Source: Sva-07 sp963715285 (lineage in GTDB: Bacteria > Actinomycetota > Acidimicrobiia > Acidimicrobiales > Ilumatobacteraceae). Taken from it: a stretch of DNA of 64,000 bases. Below the pieces are notes generated by a model. It had not been told where the DNA came from and made no database searches. It was given only the letters and a program-made list of their open reading frames with translations. The position numbers and the translations under genes are program-made. Positions 54,765 to 63,220 of this stretch are shown one piece after another. The stretch is taken from assembly GCA_963715285.1 (NCBI GenBank), contig CAVQRU010000002.1, positions 1 through 64,000 of the forward strand, given 5' to 3'. Position 1 is the stretch's first letter. Every line of letters begins with the position of its first letter.

Positions 54765-57566
54765 ATGATCTCGACCACCGATGCGATACGGCGGCCTTCG
54801 TCGGAGGTGGTCGCGGCGTTGTCCGTCGACCACGATCGAGGGCTGTCCGCCGTCGACGTCGAGCGTCGACGCGAGCGCTTCGGACCGAACGAACTCGACG
54901 CCGAGCCGCCGATCCCTGCATGGCACCGATTCCTCGCGCAGTTCCGCGACCCGCTCGTCTATCTGCTGCTCGCGGCGATCGTCGTGTCGCTGCTGGCCTG
55001 GTGGGTCGACGGTGCGGGGGAGACCCCGGTCGAGGCACTGGTCATCGCCGCCATCGTCCTCGCCAACGCGGTGCTGGGGTACTGGCAGGAGCGCCGGGCG
55101 ATCGCCGCCGTCGCCGCACTGGCGCACATGTCGGCGACCCACTCGCACGTCCGGCGCGATGGCGAGGTTGTGTCGGTGGCCAACTCCGAACTGGTTCCCG
55201 GTGACATCGTGCTCCTCGCCGAGGGGGATGCCGTCGGCGCCGACTGCCGCTTGCTCGAGGTCGCCACCCTGCAGGCCGCCGAAGCCCCCCTGACCGGGGA
55301 GAGCGCGCCGGTCGACAAACAGCCCGATCCGCTCGACGGCGAGGTCGAACTCGGCGATCGCACCAACATGGTGTTCAACGGGACCGCCGTGGTCCGCGGA
55401 CGCGGGGTCGGTGTGGTGGTGGCGACCGGCATGGAGACCGAGATCGGGCGGATCGCGACCATGCTCGGCCGGTCCCCTGAGGAACCGACGCCGCTGCAGC
55501 AGCAGATCTCGTGGTTGGGCAAGGCGCTCGGCGTCGTCATCGTGGTGCTCGCCGCGATCGTCGTTGGCGCGATCCTGCTCACCTCGGAGATCGCGTCCTT
55601 TGCCGACGTGGTCGATGCGTTGCTGGTCGGCGTCTCCCTCGCTGTTGCCGCCGTCCCCGAGGGTCTGCCGGCCATCCTCACCGTCGTGCTCGCTCTCGGG
55701 GTGCAACGCATGGCCCGGGAACGAGCGATCGTCAAGAAGCTGTCCTCGGTCGAGACGCTCGGTTCGGCGTCGGTGATCTGCACCGACAAGACGGGCACGC
55801 TCACCCGCAACGAGATGACGATCGTGCGGGTCGTGACCGGTTCGGCCGACGTCGAGATCACCGGGACCGGCTACGACCTGTCGGGCGAGGTGCGCAGCGC
55901 GGGTGTGCCCGTCCACGACCCCGAGCTGCTCGAGGAGATCCACCTCGTGGTGGGTGCCGGCAGCCTGGCCAACGACGCGACGCTTCAACCGACCGACGAC
56001 ATCGGCCGGGTCGACGTGCTCGGCGACCCGACCGAGGCGGCGTTCCTGGTGGCCGAGCGCAAGCTCGGGCTGACCGAGCGCCGGGAACGGCGCTTCCGCC
56101 GAGTCGGTGAGGTCCCGTTCAACTCCGAGCGCAAGCTGATGACCACGGTCGATCGCGACGCCCACCGCTCGGGGACCGGGCAGCCGCTGATGATCACGAC
56201 GAAGGGAGCACCCGACGTCCTGATCGAGCGGTGCGATCGTGAGCGGGTCGGCGGCGAGGTCGTCCCCCTCTCCGCCGAACGCCGCGCCGAGATCCTGGCG
56301 GGGGTCGATCGGATGGCCGATGCCGCCCTGCGGACGCTCGCAGTGGCGTACCGGCCGGTCCACGACGAGCCGGTCATCGACGAGTCGATCGAGAGCGATC
56401 TCATCCATCTCGGCGTCGTCGGCATCATCGACCCACCTCGGCCCGAGGCGGCTGCAGCGATCGCCGAGGCCCGCGGTGCGGGGATCCGGGTGATCATGAT
56501 CACGGGCGACCATCCCCGCACGGCCGCCCGGATCGCGCAGCAGCTCGGCATCGTGGCCGGCGACGGTCAGGGTGTCCGCGACGGTGTCACGGGCCGGACG
56601 CTCGCCGCACTCGACGCCGACCAGCTCGCCGAGACCGTCGCGCGGGAGTCAGTTTTCGCACGCGTGACGCCCGAGCAGAAGCTCGACATCGTCGAGGCGC
56701 TCCAACGCGACGGGAACATCGTGGCGATGACCGGTGACGGGGTGAACGACGCGCCCGCCCTACGACGCGCCGAGATCGGTGTCGCGATGGGCATCAACGG
56801 CACCGAGGTGTCGAAGGAGGCGGCGGACATGATCCTCGCCGACGACAACTTCGCCACGATCCTCGCCGCCGTGCGCGAGGGCCGGGACATCTTCTCCGAC
56901 ATCCGTAAGTTCCTCCGCTACCTGCTGGCGTCGAACGCGGGGGAGGTCCTGGTGATGTTCCTCGGTGTGCTCGCGGCAGGGGCCCTCGGTCTCGCCGAGT
57001 CCGCCGACGGCCTCGCGGTGCCGTTGCTCGCGACGCAGATCCTTTGGATCAACCTGGTGACCGACAGCGCGCTGGCGTTGGCACTGGGGGTGGACCCCGC
57101 GGTCGAGAACGTGATGGACGTTCCACCGCGTCGGCTCACCGATCGTGTCATCGACCGGCCGATGGTGCTCACGATCGGTCTCGTCGGCACCGTCACCGCG
57201 CTCGTCGGGCTCGTGGCGCTCGATCTCGAGCTTCCCGGAGGGCTCCTCGGCGGATCCGGGTCGATCGAGTCGGCGCGCACGATGGTGTTCACCACGATCG
57301 TGCTCGCGCAGATCTTCAACGCGTTCAACTCGCGGTCGGACCGCGTCAGCGCGTTCGTGCGTCCGTTCGACAATCGGCTGCTCTGGGCGGCGGTGGCGTT
57401 GACGGTCGTGCTGCAGGTGGCTGTCGTTCACACCCCACCCCTGCAGCGGGCGTTCGACACGGTCGATCTCGACGCGCGTCAGTGGGCGATCTGCTGGATG
57501 CTCGCCGGCCTCGTGCTCGTGGCCGAGGAGGCACGCAAGTTCCTCGGACGACGTCGGCGACGCTGA
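54765..57566 (+). CDS. P-type (P2A-like) cation-transporting ATPase
   Basis: A 933-aa pump with cation ATPase N-terminal domain (about 5-75), actuator loop with TGES (APLTGESAPVDKQ), PEGLPA in helix 4 (VAAVPEGLPAILTVV), phosphorylation site Asp341 in CTDKTGTLTRNEM, nucleotide-binding KGAPD, then GDHPRTAARIA and the hinge AMTGDGVNDAPALRRAEIGVAMG. TM6 has NLVTDSALALALG. These features are those of Ca2+/Mn2+ (SERCA/PMR1-type) pumps. Together with the upstream exchanger it likely exports divalent cations. Ends with Arg-rich RKFLGRRRRR. Confidence 0.92.
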   Translation: MISTTDAIRRPSSEVVAALSVDHDRGLSAVDVERRRERFGPNELDAEPPIPAWHRFLAQFRDPLVYLLLAAIVVSLLAWWVDGAGETPVEALVIAAIVLANAVLGYWQERRAIAAVAALAHMSATHSHVRRDGEVVSVANSELVPGDIVLLAEGDAVGADCRLLEVATLQAAEAPLTGESAPVDKQPDPLDGEVELGDRTNMVFNGTAVVRGRGVGVVVATGMETEIGRIATMLGRSPEEPTPLQQQISWLGKALGVVIVVLAAIVVGAILLTSEIASFADVVDALLVGVSLAVAAVPEGLPAILTVVLALGVQRMARERAIVKKLSSVETLGSASVICTDKTGTLTRNEMTIVRVVTGSADVEITGTGYDLSGEVRSAGVPVHDPELLEEIHLVVGAGSLANDATLQPTDDIGRVDVLGDPTEAAFLVAERKLGLTERRERRFRRVGEVPFNSERKLMTTVDRDAHRSGTGQPLMITTKGAPDVLIERCDRERVGGEVVPLSAERRAEILAGVDRMADAALRTLAVAYRPVHDEPVIDESIESDLIHLGVVGIIDPPRPEAAAAIAEARGAGIRVIMITGDHPRTAARIAQQLGIVAGDGQGVRDGVTGRTLAALDADQLAETVARESVFARVTPEQKLDIVEALQRDGNIVAMTGDGVNDAPALRRAEIGVAMGINGTEVSKEAADMILADDNFATILAAVREGRDIFSDIRKFLRYLLASNAGEVLVMFLGVLAAGALGLAESADGLAVPLLATQILWINLVTDSALALALGVDPAVENVMDVPPRRLTDRVIDRPMVLTIGLVGTVTALVGLVALDLELPGGLLGGSGSIESARTMVFTTIVLAQIFNAFNSRSDRVSAFVRPFDNRLLWAAVALTVVLQVAVVHTPPLQRAFDTVDLDARQWAICWMLAGLVLVAEEARKFLGRRRRR

Positions 57567-57752
57567 GCGAGGGCAGCGGCGCGCTTCGCCTTCTGTTGGT
57601 TCTCGACGTTTCGCACCCGTTGTCGGCGGATTGTGTGATTGATGGGCGATTGTCGGGGGGCCGAACCGTCGGGCCGACTCCCGTGCCGCACGCTCGCAGG
57701 ACGTCTCCTCTCAGCACTTCTGGGATACCCGCTTGGTTGCGGGTTGTGCCGG
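57567..57752. other. Intergenic, nothing seen
   Basis: 186 nt between the convergent ATPase and truncated GNAT genes. No clear hairpin or ORF. Confidence 0.3.
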
Positions 57753-58193
57753 CTAGGTCGGACGCCCGAAGGCGGCCTCGGTGCCGTCGGCACGGCTGAT
57801 GCCGAGAGGCTGCCATCCTGTGGCGAGGTAGAAGCTGTGCCCTCTTTCGTAGCCGGCCGGAGTCCACAGAATCGTTCGCGGCCACCTCAACGCGAGCTGG
57901 TCGAGCGCGAGTTCCATGAGCGCTCGCCCGATCCCCTGACGCCAGTGCGGCGGGTCGACGGCGATCGATTCGAGTTCTCCGAGATCATCGGCGATTGGAT
58001 CTCGTGATGGGCCGATGGAGATGAACCCGACGACGTGCCCGTCAACCTCGGCGACGCTCCAATCGCTGCCTTTCTGTGCGATGTCGATGCGCATGCGTTC
58101 GACTCGGTCGGCGGTCAACTTGCGTCGGCCGAGCAGGTAGCCAAAACCCTGGTTCCAAGCGTCTCGGCGGCCAATCTGACGCAGTCGGTTTCG
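57753..58193 (-). pseudogene. N-terminally truncated GNAT acetyltransferase
   Basis: The readable frame runs from just after the glycosyltransferase stop (58194) to 57753. It starts RNRLRQIGRRDAWNQGFGYL then LGRRKLTADRVERM, followed by WSVAEVDGHVVGFISIG, LGELESIAVDPPHWRQGIGRALM (acetyl-CoA motif A) and HSFYLATGWQPLG. The acetyl-CoA core is intact, but the first strand and helix are partly missing and no ATG/GTG lies in the right place; a TTG at 58118 is the first possible start. Probably a 5'-truncated gene, or one read from an unusual start. Not clearly functional. Confidence 0.55.
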
Positions 58194-59342
58194 CTAGGCG
58201 AGTGACTCGATCGTCGGCACCAGTTCCGCCGGGTGTGGCATGGCGGCGAAGTGGTCCCTCAGGAGGTTGGCGTGGGTTTGTATGGAGCCTTCGTGGAGTA
58301 GGCGCTCCACCGCTCGGAAGATGCTGTCGGGGTCGCGTTCGTCCTCTTCGAGGAGGAGTCCGGCGCCTGACGCAGCGAGGCGGTCGGCGTTGTCCCATTG
58401 GTCGGCGGCAATGGGCAGGCAGAGCTGTGGTGTTGCAGTGGTCGCGGCGCCGATCAACGTGCCGGCACCGCCGTGAGATACCGCGACGGTCGCCCGTTCG
58501 AGCACGAAGCTCTGCGGCACGTACTGCTCCACTCTGATGTTTGCCGGGGTCGCCCCCAGCGATGCGGGATCGATCTGGCCACCGACGGTCGCAACCACGT
58601 CGGCGTCGAGATCGGCCAGCCCGTCGAAGATCGCCGACCATGGAGCCCGCGGACCGATCTCGGTCCCGTACGTGACATAGACACCGGGGCGATCGGCACC
58701 GAAGGACTGCACCCATTGCGGAGTATCGGTCGCTGTTGACCGGTCGAACGAGGCGGGACGCATCGGCGCCGACGGCACATCGGCCCGTGGGGTGTCGAGC
58801 CAGTCCGGGAACGGATACAGCAACAGGTCGCCGTTGAACGTCGCCGTGTTGATCTGGACCCCCTCACGCTCCCAGACCGGCGCCACACTCACCTCGACAG
58901 CGCCTTGGACGGCATCGGAGACTGCACCGCTGAACCCGACCGACACGCAACCGATCGCGCGGGCGCTCGACATCGGCGCAGCAGCCAGCTCTGCATAGTC
59001 ATGCACGACCACGTCGGGTTGGAACTCGTCGAAAACCTCGACCAGGTCGTCACGCATCACCGGCGCTGCCACCTCCCCGAAGGTCATCGACAGCATCACC
59101 GCGCGGCGTTCGCGCGGTGGCAGTTCGTAGAGACCCGGCACCCGCTCCATGACCTTCGACCGCCGAAGAGCGCCGTCCAGCCCGCACGGAACGGAGCGGA
59201 ACCCGAATCCGCTCACCGTCGTGCACGCCGACGGCGCAGTCGCCCAGACGACTTCATGACCAACCGCCACAAGTTCTTGCGCAAGAGGCACCAACGGATG
59301 CAGATGACCCGCACCAGGCGTCGACGTCACGAGAACGCGCAT
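58194..59342 (-). CDS. GT1 (UDP-glycosyltransferase/MGT-like) glycosyltransferase
   Basis: A 382-aa GT-B glycosyltransferase. The start MRVLVTSTPGAGHLHPLVPLAQEL is the acceptor-side motif, with His14 the likely catalytic base. The donor signature is VSHGGAGTLIGAATTATPQL then CLPIAADQWDNADRLAASGAG (PSPG-like, ending D/Q...N). Such enzymes add sugars to natural products, macrolides or lipids using UDP- or dTDP-sugars. It is divergent from the LuxR regulator gene. Confidence 0.88.
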   Translation of the reverse strand: MRVLVTSTPGAGHLHPLVPLAQELVAVGHEVVWATAPSACTTVSGFGFRSVPCGLDGALRRSKVMERVPGLYELPPRERRAVMLSMTFGEVAAPVMRDDLVEVFDEFQPDVVVHDYAELAAAPMSSARAIGCVSVGFSGAVSDAVQGAVEVSVAPVWEREGVQINTATFNGDLLLYPFPDWLDTPRADVPSAPMRPASFDRSTATDTPQWVQSFGADRPGVYVTYGTEIGPRAPWSAIFDGLADLDADVVATVGGQIDPASLGATPANIRVEQYVPQSFVLERATVAVSHGGAGTLIGAATTATPQLCLPIAADQWDNADRLAASGAGLLLEEDERDPDSIFRAVERLLHEGSIQTHANLLRDHFAAMPHPAELVPTIESLA

Positions 59343-59616
59343 GTCACACGGTAGGCGGGCGGCAATGCCCTGTCACGACCGGAGTTCTCCCCGTCCGCCA
59401 CTCGTTCCCTCTCCGCCGTTCCTCGGCACGCCCGAGCTGCTGCCGTCGGCCGACCACGAGTTCGTCGTTCGCTGGTCGTCGGCGGCATCGACGCCACGAT
59501 CACGGTGGACGTGCGCTCCGCAACGTTCGACTCGCGGACGCTCCCGATCTGCAGCCCCTCGTGTGAACGAACGGGCACACTCGATCCGGCGGCTCGGGCA
59601 TGAGAGGCTTGCATGC

Positions 59617-61245
59617 ATGGGGATGCTCGAACTGGCTCGCGCAGCGTACGACTCCAGCGCGTGGCGGAGTGCAGTCGACGGCCTCGTTGCGGTCGATCGA
59701 TCCCAGCCACTGTCGACGGACGACGTCGTGTTGTTGGCGATTGCGGCGCACCAGTGCGGTGAGGACGATCTCAGCGAACGGAGTTGGCAGCGAGCATTTC
59801 GCGCCCGAGTGACGGACGCCGACGAAGCGGCGGCCGCGCGGTGTGCCTTCTTCCTCGGTATGAGCTACCTGACACGCGGTGATCCCATCCAGGGAGGCGC
59901 CTGGATCGGACGGGCGGAGGAACTCCTCGAGCGGGTCCCCGACGAGTGCGCCGAGCACGGCTTCGTGTTGATCCCGAAGGGGCTCGCGGTGCTCGGTGCC
60001 GATCCCGTGGCGGCACTGCAGCTCTTCTCGACGGCGATGGCGATCGGAGAGCGGTGTGGCGATCCTGACGTCTCGACGCTCGGGCGGCTCGGAGCCGGAC
60101 AGTGTCGGTTGCGCTTGGGACAGATCGACGACGGCATGCACTGTCTCGATCAGGCCATGCTCGCCGTGGTCGCACACGAGGTGTCCCCGGTGATCGCCGG
60201 AATCGTGTACTGCGCCACCATCGAGGCGTGCCACGAGGTCGTCGACATCGCTCGTGCCCGATCGTGGACGAATGCGCTGTCCGCGTGGTGCGAGTCGCAG
60301 CCCGACCTCGTGCCGTACCGGGGGCGTTGTCTCGTGCATCGGGCCGAGATCATGCAGATCGACGGTCACTGGGGCGAGGCGACCGAGGAGGCGCGGCGGG
60401 CCTGTTCGCTGCTGTCGGAGCCACCAGGCCAGCCACCGTTGGGCGCTGCGCTGTATCAACTCGGCGAACTCCAGCGGCTCGTCGGCGACGTCGACGCCGC
60501 CCGGGACTCCTATCGCCGCGCGAGCGAGCACGGACGCGATCCACAACCCGGGCTGGCACTGCTCGAACTCGCAACGGGTCACGCGGCGGCGGCCGACGCC
60601 GCGTTGGCGCGCGTGCTCGAGGAAGGAGCCTTCCCGGAGGATCGCACGCGCCAGCTCGCCGCCCGGGTCGAAACAGCACTCGCGGTCAGCGATCAGCCGT
60701 CAGCGGCGGCCGCGGCAGCGGAACTCACCACCCTCGGCCAGAGCTCGGAGGTCACGTTCGTGCGAGCGGTGGCGGCCTCCGCACGAGGGCTTGTCGCAGC
60801 TGACGGTGAGGAGCTGACCGTTGCGCTGCGCGAGTACCGGGACGCGGTGATGACCTTCGGTGAGCTCGGTGCGGTCTACGACGTCGCTCGGACGCGCGAG
60901 CGGATCGCATCCGTGCTCCGTGCGATGGGTGACGTCGACGGCGCGAACCTCGAACTCGATGCGGCCCGCGCCGCCTACGAGCGGCTCGGCGCGAGCCTCG
61001 ACCTCGCCAGGCTCGACGAAGCCGAGTCGCCTGTGCCGGCGAACGATCGTGGGGCGGGTCTGACCGGGCGGGAGGCCGAGGTCCTGCGTCACCTGGCCAG
61101 CGGCATGACCAATCGCGAGCTGGCGAACGAGCTCGTCATCAGCGAGAAGACGGTCGCCCGTCACCTCTCCAACATCTTCACCAAGCTCGGCGTGTCCAGC
61201 CGCAGCGCGGCAACCGCGTACGCGTACCAGCACGACCTGGTGTGA
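59617..61245 (+). CDS. TPR-LuxR transcriptional regulator
   Basis: A 542-aa protein. The ATG at 59617 (MGMLELARAAYDSS) has GAGAGG 9 nt upstream; the longer frame from 59341 has no domain and lies over the divergent glycosyltransferase promoter. Residues about 1-470 are helical TPR-like repeats (SERSWQRAFRARVTDADEAA; ALQLFSTAMAIGERCGD; YRRASEHGRD). Residues about 482-542 are a LuxR helix-turn-helix (LTGREAEVLRHLASGMTNRE then LANELVISEKTVARHLSNIF). Unlike MalT/LAL regulators there is no AAA ATPase. It probably senses through protein contacts or a ligand and regulates the downstream monooxygenase, 130 nt away. Confidence 0.85.
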   Translation: MGMLELARAAYDSSAWRSAVDGLVAVDRSQPLSTDDVVLLAIAAHQCGEDDLSERSWQRAFRARVTDADEAAAARCAFFLGMSYLTRGDPIQGGAWIGRAEELLERVPDECAEHGFVLIPKGLAVLGADPVAALQLFSTAMAIGERCGDPDVSTLGRLGAGQCRLRLGQIDDGMHCLDQAMLAVVAHEVSPVIAGIVYCATIEACHEVVDIARARSWTNALSAWCESQPDLVPYRGRCLVHRAEIMQIDGHWGEATEEARRACSLLSEPPGQPPLGAALYQLGELQRLVGDVDAARDSYRRASEHGRDPQPGLALLELATGHAAAADAALARVLEEGAFPEDRTRQLAARVETALAVSDQPSAAAAAAELTTLGQSSEVTFVRAVAASARGLVAADGEELTVALREYRDAVMTFGELGAVYDVARTRERIASVLRAMGDVDGANLELDAARAAYERLGASLDLARLDEAESPVPANDRGAGLTGREAEVLRHLASGMTNRELANELVISEKTVARHLSNIFTKLGVSSRSAATAYAYQHDLV

Positions 61246-61375
61246 GCGTCGACCCGCAGGCCGTACGAAGAATCACCCATCGGCGATCTCGAGGTTTGGT
61301 TGGTTCTCCCGATGCGGCCGAGCGGCGAGTTCCGTACCGTCGACGATGCATTCGCCCGTCGAGATCGGAGCCATC

Positions 61376-62521
61376 ATGAACCGTCCATTCCAACCCGAGA
61401 CCGTCGACACGATCGTCATCGGTGGAGGTCAGTCGGGGTTGACCGCCGGCCGCTACCTTCAGCGGGCCGGCCGCGAGTTCGTGATCCTCGATGCCGGTGA
61501 TCGAGTCGGTGACGCCTGGAGGAGGCGGTGGGACTCGCTCCTGCTCTTCACGCCGGCACGGCTCAACGGACTTCCGGATGCGCGGTTCCCTGCGAAGCGG
61601 GACACGTTCATCACGAAGGACGAGATGGCCGACTACCTGGAGCACTACGCGGAGCGCTTCGAACTCCCGGTGCGGCTCGGCACGCCCGTCACCCACGTCG
61701 CGCGACGTGACGACGGCTTCGCCGTTCGGGCGGGCGGTCAGCTCTACCACTGCTCCAACGTCGTCGTCGCGACGTCGAGTTACGGAGTTCCCAGGATTCC
61801 GGCGTTCGCCGACCAGCTCGACCCCCGAATCTTCCAGATGCATTCCGACGACTACCGGAACCCGGAGCAGCTTCCGGAGGGGCCGGTGCTGATCGTGGGG
61901 GTCGGCAACAGCGGTGCGGACATCGCAATGGAGCTGTGTCGGACCCACCCCACGATCGTCGCCGGTGAGCCGCACGGTGCGATTCCGTTTCGGATCGAAC
62001 CGTGGCTGGCGCGGAACGTCCTGGTCAGCCTGGTGTTCGCCGTCCAAACCCATCTCCTGACCCTCAGGACGCCGCTCGGGCGGAAGATCCGCGACGCCGG
62101 CGGCCAGACGCCGCTCATCCGCGTCAAGCCCAAGGACGTCGATGCTGCGGCCACCCGTCGAGTCGGCCGCATCGTCGGGGTGGAGGGCGGCAAGCCCGTC
62201 GCGGAGGAAGGAGCGCCCCTCGACGTCGCCAGCGTCCTGTGGTGCACCGGCTACCGTCCATCGTTCCCGTGGCTCGATCTCCCGGTGATCGGCGACGGAG
62301 GGGAACCGACGCACACACGAGGAATCGTCGAGTCGGAACCCGGGCTCTACTTCTGCGGGCTCCACTTCCAGTTCGCGACGTCCTCGGACTCGATCGTCGG
62401 CATGCAGCGAGACACCCGGCACGTGATGCGACACCTGCTCCGTCACCGGGCCCCGATCGATCCGGCGGCACGGGTGGAGACGGACCTGGCGAATGCCGCC
62501 GTGGGGTCCGACCCTCGGTGA
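61376..62521 (+). CDS. Flavin-containing monooxygenase-like NAD(P)/FAD oxidoreductase
   Basis: A 381-aa flavoprotein. The FAD dinucleotide motif is DTIVIGGGQSGLTAGRYLQRAG near the N-terminus, followed by AWRRRWDSLLLFTPARLNGLPD, typical of CzcO/trimethylamine-type monooxygenases. The NADPH motif is VLIVGVGNSGADIAMEL. The C-terminus has SVLWCTGYRPSFPWL. The first ATG in frame is at 61346; the one at 61376 is favoured by a GGAG about 6 nt upstream. It probably oxygenates a soft nucleophile or carries out a Baeyer-Villiger type reaction. Downstream lies a truncated FAD protein; upstream is the LuxR regulator. Confidence 0.88.
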   Translation: MNRPFQPETVDTIVIGGGQSGLTAGRYLQRAGREFVILDAGDRVGDAWRRRWDSLLLFTPARLNGLPDARFPAKRDTFITKDEMADYLEHYAERFELPVRLGTPVTHVARRDDGFAVRAGGQLYHCSNVVVATSSYGVPRIPAFADQLDPRIFQMHSDDYRNPEQLPEGPVLIVGVGNSGADIAMELCRTHPTIVAGEPHGAIPFRIEPWLARNVLVSLVFAVQTHLLTLRTPLGRKIRDAGGQTPLIRVKPKDVDAAATRRVGRIVGVEGGKPVAEEGAPLDVASVLWCTGYRPSFPWLDLPVIGDGGEPTHTRGIVESEPGLYFCGLHFQFATSSDSIVGMQRDTRHVMRHLLRHRAPIDPAARVETDLANAAVGSDPR

Positions 62522-62537
62522 CCTACGATCGCCGGCG

Positions 62538-62904
62538 GTGCGAACTGTCTCGACCGACTACCTCGTCGTCGGTGCGGGCGCCATGGGGATGGCGTTCACC
62601 GACGCGTTGATCGATCACGCCGACGTGCACGTCACCGTCGTCGACCGTCGCCACGCAGGCGCCGGCCACTGGCAGGACGCTTATCCGTTCGTGCAACTGC
62701 ACCAGGCGTCGGTGTTCTACGGGGTCGCGTCGACCGAACTCGGTAACGGAACCGTGCAGGAGGACGGCCCGGAAGCAGGCCTGCACGAACGTGCCCGCCG
62801 CTCGGAGATCCTCGCGTACTACGACGACATCCTCTACCGGCGGTTCCCGAACACCGGTCAGGTGAGCTTCATCGGTGGCAGCGAGTACCACTCCGACGGG
62901 TCGA
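62538..62904 (+). pseudogene. FAD/NAD(P)-binding protein, truncated after about 122 residues
   Basis: GTG start VRTVSTDYLVVGAGAMGMAF then TDALIDHADVHVTVVDRR, a full FAD-binding Rossmann motif (G-x-G-x2-G), continuing GAGHWQDAYPFVQLHQASVF, NGTVQEDGPEAGLHERA and GQVSFIGGSEYHSDGS. Related proteins are about 450-500 aa. Here the homology ends near 62904, where the same frame goes into an integrase fragment. The rest of the gene (substrate and NAD part) is lost, by insertion or recombination with the element. Not functional as an oxidoreductase. Confidence 0.75.
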
Positions 62905-63028
62905 AGGCGTACAAGGCGGCGGCGAACTCTGTTGGCATCGACTCGACCACGACCCACGACCTGCGCCACCACTGCGGCTTCCCTGGTAGATGGGGTGTGC
63001 AACGGTGAGGTGGCCTGTAAGCGGGAGA
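62905..63028 (+). pseudogene. Tyrosine-recombinase fragment plus att-like repeat
   Basis: In frame with the truncated FAD gene, AYKAAANSVGIDSTTTHDLRHH matches the catalytic box of tyrosine recombinases (HDLRHH, the second His-x-x-Arg). It is followed at once by CGFPGRWGVQR-stop, so the segment between the catalytic box and the C-terminus (with the Tyr) is missing. The end (62980-63028) repeats 53547-53595 with 38/49 identity. Both copies code for a similar end (PGxxxxxQR-stop) and continue into CTGTAAGCGGGA outside the gene. Interpretation: remnants of two related integrases with the same flanking sequence. Confidence 0.6.
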
Positions 63029-63153
63029 CCGATGCGCCCGATCCCGTGACCTTGAGTGATGCTCGGAAACGACGATCTAGCTGCGGTTTCGTGTCCCGGT
63101 AGTTCTCGGGACAGCGCCCGCGAGGTGGTGGGTTTTGAGGTCCACCGATAGGT

Positions 63154-63220
63154 GAGCCATCGGCGTGATTCTTGGTGTGTTCCTGCAAGAACTACATCAA
63201 GGAGAACACACCGATGGCTC
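63154..63220 (+). promoter_or_regulatory. Leader hairpin hiding the IS256 transposase start
   Basis: GGTGTGTTC (63174-63182) pairs exactly with GAACACACC (63204-63212), and GAGCCATC (63154-63161) with GATGGCTC (63213-63220). This gives two stems of 9 and 8 bp with a 12-nt bulge and a 21-nt loop. The ATG (63214) is in the right arm and the AAGGAG ribosome binding site at the loop edge, so translation would be blocked in RNA read from outside the element. A role in limiting transposase expression is known for other insertion sequences. Confidence 0.6.

Noticed and set aside
53544..56513. A 989-codon open frame on the minus strand, and similar long frames (27561-30644 plus part, 34948-37635 minus, 20444-21706 minus, 41345-44311 plus)
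   Set aside because: They lie antisense to genes with clear domains, are rich in Arg/Asp/His/Gly as expected for shadow frames of high-GC genes, and have no domains or ribosome binding sites.
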